Origin: Paratinospora sagittata
Taxonomy: Eukaryota; Streptophyta; Magnoliopsida; Ranunculales; Menispermaceae
Reading direction: 5' to 3'
Assembly (NCBI GenBank): GCA_035771175.1
Contig: CM069606.1
Span: 28,043,816 to 28,107,815 of the forward strand
Length of the DNA stretch: 64,000 bases
A model generated the notes under the pieces. That model was given only the letters and a program-made list of their open reading frames with translations, ran no database searches and was not told where the DNA came from. Below, piece by piece: positions 54,999-64,000 of the stretch. The translations under genes and the position numbers were made by a program. Within the stretch, counting starts at the first letter, position 1, and each line of letters begins with the position of its first letter.

Positions 54999-55302
54999 CA
55001 TAGGCATCATCAACCCATCCCACTTCATAGATAGGATGGTTGAGACCCTACATGAAATTCCTTCCATACAAATGACTTGTTGGTACTTGTAACAAATTTA
55101 ATATCCACATCTATACTACACATGGAATTAACAATCTCTTCATAACCAAGGTACCATCTAATCCAAAACAAAATCAAAGTCTAGTAATACAGTTCATGGT
55201 CAACCCATAAGGTATACCATTCTTCATCAAAATAAAGTCCAAGGTCTAACGACATCCACAATGAGATAAAACCATACCAACCTCACCATCTAGTGTTAAC
55301 AT
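54999..55302. other. Unassigned stretch between LTR G and copia-3 LTR
   Basis: Probably the continuation of the copia-4 target region on the far side of LTR G, but I could not recognise gag motifs on either strand. Confidence 0.35.
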
Positions 55303-55653
55303 TGTTAACGTAACGACTCTCACCCGATTTTATTTTGATAATTACAAACAACATACTTGTGATCACTAATCTCTTTGACGTACTTGTTTCAGTGCTAACT
55401 AGCTATATCAGATGGATTCAACTATATTGTCAAAGCATGTGGATGGAACAACAATGCACGAAGATTCAAGAGCTTCATGTTTGTAATTCTTAGTTTAGAA
55501 TCTTAGTGCTGTAAAATAATTCTTACTCGTTCCAACCACAATATGATTTGCATATTTTGAAAATCATGCATATACACTATTATTATATTGATCATGCATG
55601 CACACACACAATCATGATTATTATACAATCATACAGACAAAATTGTTTATCAT

Positions 55654-55704
<51 letters not shown>

Positions 55705-55729
55705 TATATATATATATATATATATATAT
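55654..55729. repeat. (CA)n(TA)n microsatellite
   Basis: About 23 CA units followed by CG and about 14 TA units inside LTR E. The frame with repeated His-Thr across it is an artefact. Confidence 0.95.
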
Positions 55730-55969
55730 CATTGATTGTCATGCACTCATATTACTAACTTTTCATGATTTTATCATTTTATGTGTATCGTATTTAATGT
55801 ATTGATCATATGTTTAAATCGATCATTTTACACGTGCTTATCTTTGTCAATTGTGTTTCAATCTCGTCAAAAATGTTTTCAAAGTTAGTTTATATGTTTG
55901 GCAATGTCTTAAACTCCTTTTGATCGAAACATCAGGTTTCTATCAATTCAACATGAAGGAACGTGCTCC

Positions 55970-56330
55970 TGTCATTTTCTCGAGACTCAGATTTTTTTGA
56001 TCAAAGTTTAAGGAACGTGCTCCTTAAGAAAGGAACACGCTCCTGTGGTTTTTCCCGAGACTCTGATTTTTCTGACAAAAAAAAAGGAATGTGCTTCACT
56101 TAATAGGAACACGTTCCTGTAGTTAAAGAAAAAATAAGAAATTTTATAGAGTCAGTAGTTCTTGATGAAGAACCTCGCTCCTATGCCCAACGGACACATT
56201 AAGGAACACACTCCTCATAAAAGAAACGCGCTCCTTGATTGGAGAGAAATCTGAAAATTTTTAGATTTCAAAGCAGAAGTGCACTTTTTCATTGAGGAAC
56301 GCATTCTTATGCCTCGGTCTGGTGTTTTTC
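55970..56330 (+). repeat. Palindromic GGAACGYGCTCC repeat zone, LTR E
   Basis: Words GGAACGTGCTCC, GGAACACGCTCCT, GGAATGTGCTTC, GGAACACGTTCCT and GAAACGCGCTCCT recur immediately upstream of the TATA box at 56331. It is the counterpart, in another word, of the AGGACGCT zones of LTRs A, B, C and H. Confidence 0.75.
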
Positions 56331-56338
56331 TATAAATA
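56331..56338 (+). promoter_or_regulatory. TATA box of LTR E
   Basis: TATAAATA directly after the palindromic zone. The leader with the hairpin array and the primer site lies downstream. Confidence 0.7.
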
Positions 56339-57261
56339 CCACACTTGCTCATTTGAAGAGCAACTTTTGTAAAATTTGAGAACTTGTGCCATTTTTCATA
56401 CTATCATTTCTACAAGTCCAAAACAAGTTCTTGAGTGATTTTAAACATCTTTCAAAGCAAAAGTTCACCTACATTCATATCTTTGGTTCATACTTCCGTC
56501 TAGTTTGCCTAATCCTTCAAACTCTTTGAGAAACTTGTGTTTTTCTTGAGCAATCGATCAAGACGTTTTTGAATGAGTTCTTCACATCTTGTTGATTCTT
56601 GATCATCATTGAAAGAGTAATCTCTCAAACATCATCACACTTGAAGAATCTCTGAGCTTCATCCTTAGCTATGTTGGGTAAAATATTTCCATTAAGATTT
56701 TTGTGATTTTGTTTCAGTAAATTGGTTTTGTGCTTGATTTGATATCTAGAAAACCATTTTGATTTGAGTACTACTTATGAAACCATATTCGATCTTCATG
56801 TTACATTATCTTGTTTAGTGGTTTCATATATATCATGTGGTATTGATTCATGTGCTAAACTTACATTATTTTGAATCGATTTCATTGATCATTACTTGAG
56901 TATTTTGATTCTTGATCTTAACCATTTATATAATTAGAATCAACAAGTCTTGATTATTTGTGCATATTGATTCATGTGTTTTATACATATCATTGTTAGA
57001 ATCAATATTTGAATACATGTGGATACTCGATTTTTGATCTCACATTATTATTATTTGAATCAATTGCATGTATTTGATTTCATCTATTTCAACACTTCAC
57101 ATCATTTAAAATATTGTGGTAGGAATAGTAGTGATTATTTATTCAAGATTGTACGCTTAATATTGTTGAGAGTGTTTCAGAATATTTCTCTCTATCATTT
57201 GTAAGCTTGATGTATTGTTGATGTGCTAGTCAACCAGGACTATACCATATATTTGTACGGC

Positions 57262-57486
57262 TCGTAACCATGCCAGTAAGTTGGTTACAATACGACTTTT
57301 TAGCCAAGCCCTTGTGTAGGCTAGTGTGTGTAGCTTTCTAACCAAACCTTTGTGTTGGTTAGTGCGTGTGGCTTTCTAACAAAGCGCTTGCGTTGGTTAA
57401 TGTGTGTGGCTTATAACCAAGCCCTTGTGTTGGTTAATGTATACGGCTTCTAATCATGCCCGTAAGTTGACTAGCCAATAGTGTAT
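57262..57486 (+). repeat. Mini-hairpin array, LTR E leader
   Basis: Six tandem units of about 36-40 bp. Paired arms: GTAACCA 57264-57270 with TGGTTAC 57282-57288; TAGCC 57301-57305 with GGCTA 57319-57323; CTAACCAA 57338-57345 with TTGGTTAG 57355-57362; TAACCAA 57414-57420 with TTGGTTA 57430-57436. Loops are TGCCAGTAAG, TGCCCGTAAG or GCCCTTGTG, akin to CCCGTAAG of the other families. Confidence 0.75.
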
Positions 57487-57704
57487 TGAAAAATCTTGGT
57501 CGTGGTGATCGGGTAATGGACAAAGGTTCAAGGGGAACCGAACCACTCTAAATCGTTGTGTCCATTTATTTTTCCTGCACTTAATTATTTTGATTGTTAC
57601 CTACTGCACACTTTATCTGTTTAATTATTTTATCCGAAAGGTAACTCAAAAATCTGCCAAGTCCAATTCACCCCGCTCTTGAACTATAATACTGGGCCAA
57701 TAAG

Positions 57705-57716
57705 TGGTATCAGAAC
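57705..57716 (+). other. Primer-binding site of copia-3 (initiator tRNA-Met, one change)
   Basis: TGGTATCAGAAC, differing at one base from TGGTATCAGAGC, two bases after the LTR end. Confidence 0.85.
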
Positions 57717-57755
57717 GAGTTTTTGCATTAAAGAGATCTAACAATTTCTTTGAGT

Positions 57756-58980
57756 ATGGCAGGACATAGTTCTAATGTCAGTTCTAAAGAGAAACTCTGT
57801 GAATCGCCCTTCACTGCTCAAGGGTGGAAATTACTTGCACTAAAAAATAAGAATGAGATACTTCATGAGATCTCATGATTTTGATATTTGGGACATTGTA
57901 AGAAATGACTATTCTGCACCCACAGAGGTTGAAAATGGAGTAATTGTGCAGAAGGCGAAAAATGAATGGCTACCTAGAGAAAAGAAGTCAGAGCAATTAA
58001 ATGACAAGGCCATAAATATGTTATTCTGCAGTCTTTCCATCAACGAATTCAACAAAGTCAGCGCCTACGACACTGCCAAGGAGATATGGGATAAACTGAA
58101 AGTTACTCATGAAGGTACAAAGCAAGTAAAGGAAACAAAGTTGAGAATGTTGGAGGAATCGTATGAAACGTTCAGAATTAGTGAGAACGATGACATCTCA
58201 GATGCCATGACTCGTTTTACCATGATTATTAATGAGATGAAGAATCTGGGTGAGGGGTTCCCATACGCAAAGACAGTTGAAAAATTCCCTAGGGGATTAC
58301 CAAAAGAGTGGGACCCTAAAGTCACAACGATCGAGGAAGCTAAAAATCTCGGTGACTATACCTTTGATGAGTTATGTGGATCTCTGATGGTTCATCAAAT
58401 GAAATTGAAGAACAAAATCAAGAATGAACCAAAGGATGACCACAAGGCAAAGGTCTTAGCTCTGAATGTAAATGATTCAAGCGACTACTTTTTCAATGAT
58501 TGGAACACGAATGACGAGGTTGTTATGCTTACAAAAAGGCTAAGTTACCTGAAAAGAAAGGGAAAAGGAGGATCGAGTTCAAGGTTCTTTAAGGGAAAGA
58601 GAAGTGGCACTAAATCAAGCTAACTTACATGTTACGAATGTAACAAGTCAGGACGTATGAGAAATGAGTGGCCAAACAGAAAGAAGAAGAACTCTAATTC
58701 TAAGAGGAATGACAAGAAAGTCTTAAAAGCCACTTGGGATAATACAAGTTCAAGCGAGAGCGACTCGGACACTAGTGATGAAAAGGCTATACTGTGCCTC
58801 ATGGCAAGTACAGAGGTAAAAGATTTTACCTCTCTTGTTCTTGATGACTGTTTTGATTCTAATGATGAAAATGATTTTGAGTGTTTGAGACTTAAACTTA
58901 CTAGAGAAATTAAAAAGAACTCAAAACTCAAAAACAACTTAAAAGAGGCCTCAGTTGAAATAGAATCACAATAGGATGCT
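57756..58980 (+). pseudogene. copia-3 Gag (UBN2 type, Sirevirus)
   Basis: The expected start is ATG at 57756 (MAGHSSNVSSKEK). An indel near 57830-57850 moves to the frame 57853-58623: MRYFMRSHDFDIWDIVRNDY, WDKLKVTHEGTKQVKETKLR, RFTMIINEMKNLGEGFPYAK, GLPKEWDPKVTTIEEAKNLG, DYTFDELCGSLMVHQMKLKN. This is the UBN2 Gag core, closely parallel to copia-1 Gag. After a stop at 58621 a first zinc-knuckle-like C-Y-E-C-N-K-S-G-R region has lost part of its ligands. The frame 58657-58974 is an acidic, coiled-coil-like stretch (SSSESDSDTSDEKAILCLMA, LTREIKKNSKLKNNLKEAS). Confidence 0.88.
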
Positions 58981-59060
58981 CTAGATACTCTCCAAATAGT
59001 TTATGAGATACTTTTAAAGGAGAGAGATACACTTTAAAAGAGTGTACATGACCTACCAGT

Positions 59061-59300
59061 GTGGTACACAAGTTTACAAACGGTCAAAAACTGTTTGATA
59101 TGATGTTGGGAGCACAAAGGTGTGCTTTTGACAAAGCTGGATTAGGTTACACACAAGGGTCAAAGCAAAAATCGTATAACTATTTGTTGACCAAAAGACC
59201 TACTTGCAACTACTGCAATAGGCAAGGCCATACCATAGGAAGATGCACTCTTAGAACAAAAAGGAGAAGCCACTTCGCATGGGTCGAGAAATTTTTTTGA
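59061..59300 (+). pseudogene. copia-3 Gag second zinc knuckle region
   Basis: Reads FTNGQKLFDMMLGAQRCAFD, KRPTCNYCNRQGHTIGRCTL and RRSHFAWVEKFF. CNYCNRQGHTIGRC is a complete C-x2-C-x4-H-x4-C knuckle and corresponds residue by residue to the copia-1 region at 20119-20694. Confidence 0.85.
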
Positions 59301-59720
59301 ATGAAGCTAACCTTGTAAGACCCAAAACCAAAATCAAAAGTGTTTTATGTGGTGTAGGATACTTCAAAGAATGATGTATGGTACTTGGGTAGAGGATGCT
59401 CTAGACACATGATTGGTAACAAATCAAATTTTTTGGGCATGGTCTGCAAAGATGGAGGTGTCGTAACATTCGGCGACAACAACAAAGGAAAAATTGTCAG
59501 TGTAGGCATTGTTGGTAACAACTCTCTATCTATATCTAATGTTCTTTATGTCAATGGCTAGAAACATAATCTTGAGCATAAGTCAAATGTGTGACAAGGT
59601 ATTTGTCATTTCATTTGAAGCAAACCGATGCCTTATTTTGCATGAATTGTGTAATCAAAATATTTCATGTTTAAGTGTTATTGAACAAAATGATGTTTGG
59701 CTTTGGCATAGGGGGACTAG
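59301..59720 (+). pseudogene. copia-3 protease and GAG-pre-integrase, truncated
   Basis: At about 59380 the strand reads VWYLGRGCSRHMIGNKSNFL, where the family has LDSGCSRHM: both the catalytic Asp and the Ser are replaced (G-R-G). It continues VVTFGDNNKGKIVSVGIVGN, then LSISQMCDKVFVISFEANRC and NDVWLWHRGTSSSTLF. Homology stops at about 59720, before the integrase. No pol remains downstream. Confidence 0.85.
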
Positions 59721-60103
59721 CTCAAGTACTTTGTTTATTATTAAGTATTTGTTAAGTAATTTTGTTCTTACATAGTTGTTTTAGATGAGATTTTCATGTT
59801 GAACATGTTTAATACTAAATTGTTAAGTAATTTTTCAATATATTACATATTTCATTTTGCTTCAATGTATTTGAGATGAGGAGTTCATATATTTTGCATC
59901 TCATTCATTTATATTTGTTTAAAATAAACAAAAATATTAGTAAAACAATGTATTGTGAATAAGGATATGAATTATGTCGACATTTTTACAGGTTCTTTCA
60001 AGTAGCAGAGAATTATTTAAATTTGGGGTAAATATTACAATTTAAAAAAAAATCGAATGTTAAATTACAACATTCAAAAGACGTCATTAAAAGTATATAT
60101 TAC
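59721..60103. other. AT-rich, no feature recognised
   Basis: Very AT-rich and stop-rich, between the truncated copia-3 and LTR D. No primer site precedes LTR D at 60104, so LTR D is not the 5' LTR of an element on this side. Confidence 0.45.
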
Positions 60104-60399
60104 TGTTGGCCCAGATTATAGTCCAAGAAGGGGGGAGGGGGGGGGGTGGTGAATTGGACTTTAGCAAGTTTTCCAAAAACCTTACTTAACATAATTAACG
60201 AAGATGAAAGAATTATAAAGTGCAAGAAAGACATCGATGGACACAGTGATTTAGAGTGGTTCAACTTTTTCAAAGCCTACCTCCATCATTGAACCTCCCG
60301 GTTAAGATTTCTCAAACTCCACTAAACTTGATTCAATTTATGGGTGTGAATTAAGCCGATACAACTTGATCCAACTTACGGGTGTGGATCCTACCCAAC

Positions 60400-62133
60400 T
60401 GTAACACCCCAATTTTTAAAACTTAAATTTCAATGCATGCCGAAAAATTTGTTTTGTTGCCTGATATTTAATCGGATATTTTCTCAGATGTGTTTCCTTT
60501 GGTTTTTTTTTGGGTCGGATTGATTCAGAGATTAGTCGTATGAGCAGAAGGAAGAGCGAGGGGTTTTTGTCGTATGAGCGTTAAATGCGGTTTGGAACCA
60601 GGAAAAGTGATTACTCTCGAGTCTTAAGTTGAGCTCGATTCACACGTGATGGGTTTTTAATGTTTTTTTTATATTTATCTTCTGCCTGCGGGAATATGCA
60701 GCGAATCGAAGGCCCAAGATTTTCAATCAAGGCTTCTGGAGATTTGAGAAGGCTAAAATGCTGGTTGAGACCGACACGTGTCTTGAAACTCGAAAAATTA
60801 GGATTAAGCGATTGAGGTGGGGAAGATTCTATGCCTTCATAATATTTTATTTTGATATATAGATAAGAATGTTAAATTAATTAGGTTTATAGTATTATTA
60901 GATTGCTCTTGCATGTCTATTTTACATAATTTTATATATACCATGTTGTGATTGTTAACTATGATGATATGTGTGTCAGCATGATTTCTTGTTCTGATTA
61001 AATGATAATTGGATGCATGCATTTCATGTGGTAATTGAGATTCATTTGTATATTATAATGCCTGATGATGAAATACATGACTTGAGAATATTGGCATAGT
61101 AAAATTCATGCGTTAATACTATTATATTTGGCATTGTGACATGATACCATGTGTAGTGGAGTTTGAATATATTTTGTGAATGCAATTAATATCATACTTA
61201 TGTTGTATGTATGGTATGACATCACTAAAGAACATAATTAAGATAAGAATCACACACATGGGGCAGTTATTCCAAGGAATATCGCCAATGATTATTATGG
61301 GGCAGTTATTCTAAAGAATATCGTCAATGTTTATTATGGGGCAGTTATTCATAATGAATATCGCCAACGAATTTCTGATTTTGGGTAGTGCCACCCTGTG
61401 TTTGATTTCCTAAAGGTATGTGATTTAGAACGTGATAAAATTCTCGACTCAAACAATCTAATGTTGCAACGATTAATGTGTGAAACTTGTTTGTAATGTT
61501 CTTGTGTATATATCATGATAAGATGTTGTGAATTGTTTAGATGACCCACTGGGCTTTCAAGCTTACCTCTATTTTTCACATGCAAGTACTTAGAAAATAA
61601 AGTAGCAAGTTGTGACGTGGTTCAGTGATAGGGGTAGGATGGTAATCTGGGTAAGATTTTAATTAGTGAATGAGCTAATTACTTGTTTGACTTTGTGAAC
61701 TTTTTATTTAAAAAGGAAACACTAGAAATTTTGATAAAGCCTTATTATGATTAATGAAAAGATCATGATTTACTTTAAATGTATATGCTTTGGACTTGAA
61801 CGTGTTAATTCTACTTGATGAATATATTTAAAAATGTTGTGTCCATAATGAATGGACAAGGGCAAGTACCCTCACAATTCAATATGAAAATTTGTATAGT
61901 GGAATTACGTGGTCCTTAGCATGAAGATGAAAGGGTATTCGTTTATCTTAACCAGTAAATTGGTTAGAAGAATACAAATTCATAGTGTTGCAAATTTTAT
62001 TACCTATATAATGGTTATGGGTTAAGATAGACGGATACGATTAGCATTTCGATTTTCAATGATCTTTCTCGATAAAAATTAAAATATTAATTATTTTACT
62101 TGAAATTTAAGTTTTAAAAATCGGGGTGTTACA
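60400..62133 (+). mobile_element. Solo LTR 'M' with 34-bp inverted ends, TSD CCAAC
   Basis: The element runs TGTAACACCCCAATTTTTAA (60400) to CGGGGTGTTACA (62133), 1734 bp, flanked by CCAAC (60395-60399 and 62134-62138). The first 34 bp and the complement of the last 34 bp agree at 33 positions. No coding region. The 5-bp TSD and TG..CA ends say LTR. A module like CCACTGGGCTTTC...TTTTCACATGCAAG near 61547-61590 matches the position of the gypsy LTR module. GGGGCAGTTATTC occurs three times with AATATCG at about 61260-61365. Confidence 0.82.
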
Positions 62134-62759
62134 CCAACTTTGATTCAACTTATAGGTGTAAATCAAACCGTTACAAACACCGACCTCTAGTTATGAGAAT
62201 TCCCACTTGGCTAACAAGCCAAGTCAAATACAATAATGTATACAAGTGAAAGAGAGTGTTCTTACCAAACAACTCTCAAAGATTTAGTACAAATGAAATG
62301 AATACCTTTGTAGATGAATCAGCCAAAATAATGAAGTATGAAGTGCAGGCTAGTAATGGAGGTTCCTAGTTAATTTCTTGACTTGGAAGTAATGTAGATG
62401 AAGCATACAAGTCAAAGAACTTCGAAACACTTGAAATCTCTCAAGAGGATGTTCTCACCAAGTGAGAGTGAAAGCAGTTAGAGATTTTTTTTGAAACACA
62501 AGAGAGAAAACTTGTTTAAGAGATTTGAAGAACACTTAAGTACAGTGGCACTTTCTCTCAAATCAAAATGAACTTTGATGTTTGCAAAAGTTTGAAAGAT
62601 GTGGGGAACAATAGAGTGTACATACGTAGTAAATTTTGCAAAAGTTGCTCTCAATGAGCAAAATAGTGTATTTATAAAAATTAAAAAATCAAAAAAGTAA
62701 GATCCATGGTTTTGAATACAATACCCCTTTTCTGTTCAAAAAGCATTGAAAAACAACTC

Positions 62760-63060
62760 TCTGTTTTTGTCACAGAAACGTGTTTCCTTTGAGAGAAACG
62801 AGTTTCTATGTGAAATTCTAGAATTGCCTAAAAAATAAGAAACACATTTTTGTGTACATTTCCCGAAAGCATAATTCTAGGAATTTTGAGAAAACACGTT
62901 TCTTAACACAAGAACGCTCTTCTGCTCGACCGAGTGAAATTTTTCACCAAGTCCAAAACAAGAAACACGTTTGTTCAACAAGAAACGCATTTCTACTTGA
63001 CTAAGTGAAAATTTCACCAAGTCCAAATAGGAAACACGTTTCTTTAGTACACAAAAACTT
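62760..63060 (-). repeat. Palindromic GAAACRYGTTTC repeat zone, LTR D
   Basis: Words AGAAACGTGTTTCC, GAAACGAGTTTC, GAAAACACGTTTCTT, AGAAACACGTTTG, AGAAACGCATTTCT and GAAACACGTTTCTT recur just upstream (sense) of the TATA box at 62676. The same word type occurs in the copia-2 tail at 24057-24123. Confidence 0.75.
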
Positions 63061-63382
63061 AAACATGTTTTCTGTTAAAATATTTGTGATCAAAACATAT
63101 TTTCTCGATTAAACAAGTCAAAATACACTTGGATACACTGAACTTGATCAAATTGAAGTTAATACAAGTGTTAAACTCAATTTTTATGAAAGTCAATATT
63201 TTTACTAAAATGAAAATCGGTTTGACTTTGTAAAAGCCAAATATTTCAAAATATGATGCATGTAATGATTTGGTTAATTACACTAAAGAGGATTCTAAGG
63301 CCCTAGATTGAATCTAAGAAAATACATTACAAAGATAGATTTTGATCATCCGTTGCTTTGATTCACTTTGAAACTTTGACTT

Positions 63383-64000
63383 TGTAACACCCCGTAGTTT
63401 TAATTAAATACATACAGTAAACAATGATTTTAAATGTCATATTTTCCTAAATGCATATAATTGTCATATCAAGAAATATATTCACTGAGTTGTTGATTGC
63501 CCACTTCATTCCTTCAATATTTCAGGTACAAAGTTAAAAGGAAAAAAAGAACGTTAGAGAGTGATCGATTCGTGACCCGAATCCTTACCTTGTTGATGTA
63601 TGTATGCATTGGAGTAATGGATTATACTTGTATTAGTTTATATATATATATAACTTTGTACCTGAAATATTGAAGGAATGAAGTGAGCAATCAACAACTC
63701 AGTGAATATATTTCTTGATATGACAATTATACATTATATATATGTATTATCATCTAGATGGAATGTGTTGGCATATATATAGCTGAATATATTGGATGAT
63801 GAAATGAGATGATCATAGATATTTATCAGGTGAGAATTTCATTTGTGAAATGAATGGAATGAATGTGATGATGGAATGGGATGATTATCTATATATATAT
63901 TTGATTTGATTTGTGGTATATAAGGAAAAATGTGTGAATTGTCTATTTTATGGGGAGGTGCTGTCAAAATTTTTATAAATATTGGAAATTATTGTGAATG
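63383..64000 (+). mobile_element. Chromovirus-type LTR 'L', internally deleted, runs off the window
   Basis: It begins TGTAACACCCCGTAG followed by TTTTAATTAAATACATAC, identical to the first roughly 38 bp of the LTR at 34638. It then jumps to sequence like the later CACTGAGTTG...CCCACTTCATTCC...TTTCAGGTAC module, so about 1.6 kb of the reference LTR is absent. It contains a long inverted repeat (63457-63536 / 63651-63730). The end lies beyond the window. Confidence 0.75.
63457..63730. repeat. 80-bp near-perfect inverted repeat with 114-bp spacer
   Basis: Arms 63457-63536 and 63651-63730 are reverse complements at 79 of 80 positions (the only difference is in GATTGCCCAC / GTGAGCAATC). They begin ATAATTGTCATATC and end TTTCAGGTACAAAGTTA. 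The spacer holds a TA run near 63640-63651. A transcript would fold into a long, almost perfect hairpin. Confidence 0.93.

Larger units (their letters stand above)
55303..57702 (+). mobile_element. 5' LTR 'E' of copia-3 (Sirevirus, plus)
   Basis: It starts TGTTAACGTAACG (55303; an alternative start TGTTAACATTG is at 55294) and ends GGGCCAATA (57702), followed by the primer site; about 2.4 kb. Sense order: TTTTGATAATTACAAA near the start as in other Sirevirus LTRs, a (CA)n(TA)n microsatellite, palindromic GGAACGYGCTCCT repeats (about 55970-56330), TATAAATA (56331-56338), a long leader, mini-hairpin array (57262-57486), terminal hairpin AGTCCAA/TTGAACT (57660-57685, one mismatch). Confidence 0.85.
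60104..63382 (-). mobile_element. Sirevirus LTR 'D' (minus), interrupted
   Basis: The plus-strand start is TGTTGGCCCAG (60104), the sense LTR end. It holds the terminal hairpin AGTCCAA/TTGGACT (60120-60160), an AACC/GGTT hairpin (about 60291-60303), mini-hairpins (60328-60395 and 62139-62167, split by a solo LTR), TATTTATA (62669-62676, TATAAATA on minus) and palindromic GAAACRYGTTTC words (about 62760-63060). It is cut at 63383 by a chromovirus-type LTR, so the other terminus is not seen. Confidence 0.78.

Noticed and set aside
55548..55805. Coding frame with repeated His-Thr
   Set aside because: It translates the (CA)n(TA)n microsatellite of LTR E.
60400..62133. DNA transposon with terminal inverted repeats
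   Set aside because: The 5-bp TSD, TG..CA ends and TGTAACACCCC start fit an LTR better; kept as a solo LTR with unusual ends.

Overview
The window is plant nuclear DNA made almost entirely of transposable elements. I found no intact host gene, tRNA or rRNA gene. The evidence for a plant is the mixture of families: Ty1/copia elements of Sirevirus type, a Ty3/gypsy chromovirus with a C-terminal chromodomain, an Athila-type Ty3/gypsy element with a tRNA-Asp primer site, plant LINE fragments and a hAT transposase piece. The species cannot be fixed; a eudicot is likely. The low GC, nesting and decay suit pericentromeric or interstitial heterochromatin.

Layout. 1-7.6 kb: a LINE 3' end (minus), a 290-bp MITE, an internally deleted LINE (plus), an Athila LTR piece and a two-exon coiled-coil pseudogene. 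7.6-12.0 kb: 3' LTR and 3' internal end of a Sirevirus, with an envelope-like/plant-transposon-domain ORF. 12.0-23.6 kb: an almost complete Sirevirus (copia-1, minus), split inside its reverse transcriptase by a 2.9-kb solo LTR. 23.6-25.86 kb: 3' half of a second Sirevirus (copia-2, minus), fused at 25857/25858 to the 5' half of an Athila element (25.86-29.73 kb, minus). 29.73-36.81 kb: a chromovirus (plus) whose 5' LTR is reduced to about 31 bp. 36.8-38.77 kb: a plus-strand Sirevirus LTR cutting a hAT element (38.77-40.54 kb). 40.5-43.5 kb: a LINE interrupted by a solo LTR and a hAT-like MITE. 43.5-49.87 kb: a copia element (copia-4, minus) interrupted by a 2.87-kb solo LTR. 49.87-54.99 kb: a further LTR holding a second copy of that solo LTR. 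55.3-59.7 kb: 5' LTR and gag of another Sirevirus (copia-3, plus). 60.1 kb to the end: a minus-strand Sirevirus LTR invaded by a solo LTR with inverted ends and by a chromovirus LTR that carries an 80-bp inverted repeat.

Order of events can be read from target-site duplications (TSDs). CTTCA, GATTG, TGTAA, ATGGG and CCAAC each flank one insertion exactly; where the host was coding (copia-1 RT, copia-4, LINE) removing the insert and one TSD rejoins it. A single large deletion between the Athila element and copia-2 would explain the missing Athila 3' half, chromovirus 5' LTR and start of the 36.8-kb LTR.

The most interesting signal is in the Sirevirus LTRs. At least five diverged LTR types, in both orientations, share an architecture: palindromic CG-centred repeats upstream of a TATA box, and downstream of it a predicted leader RNA filled with small hairpins. 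These include arrays with a sense-strand loop close to CCCGTAAG, a CCTAAY/RTTAGG hairpin, and a terminal hairpin with a G/C-homopolymer loop next to the primer site. The stems change sequence between families while pairing is kept, the pattern expected of selected RNA structure.
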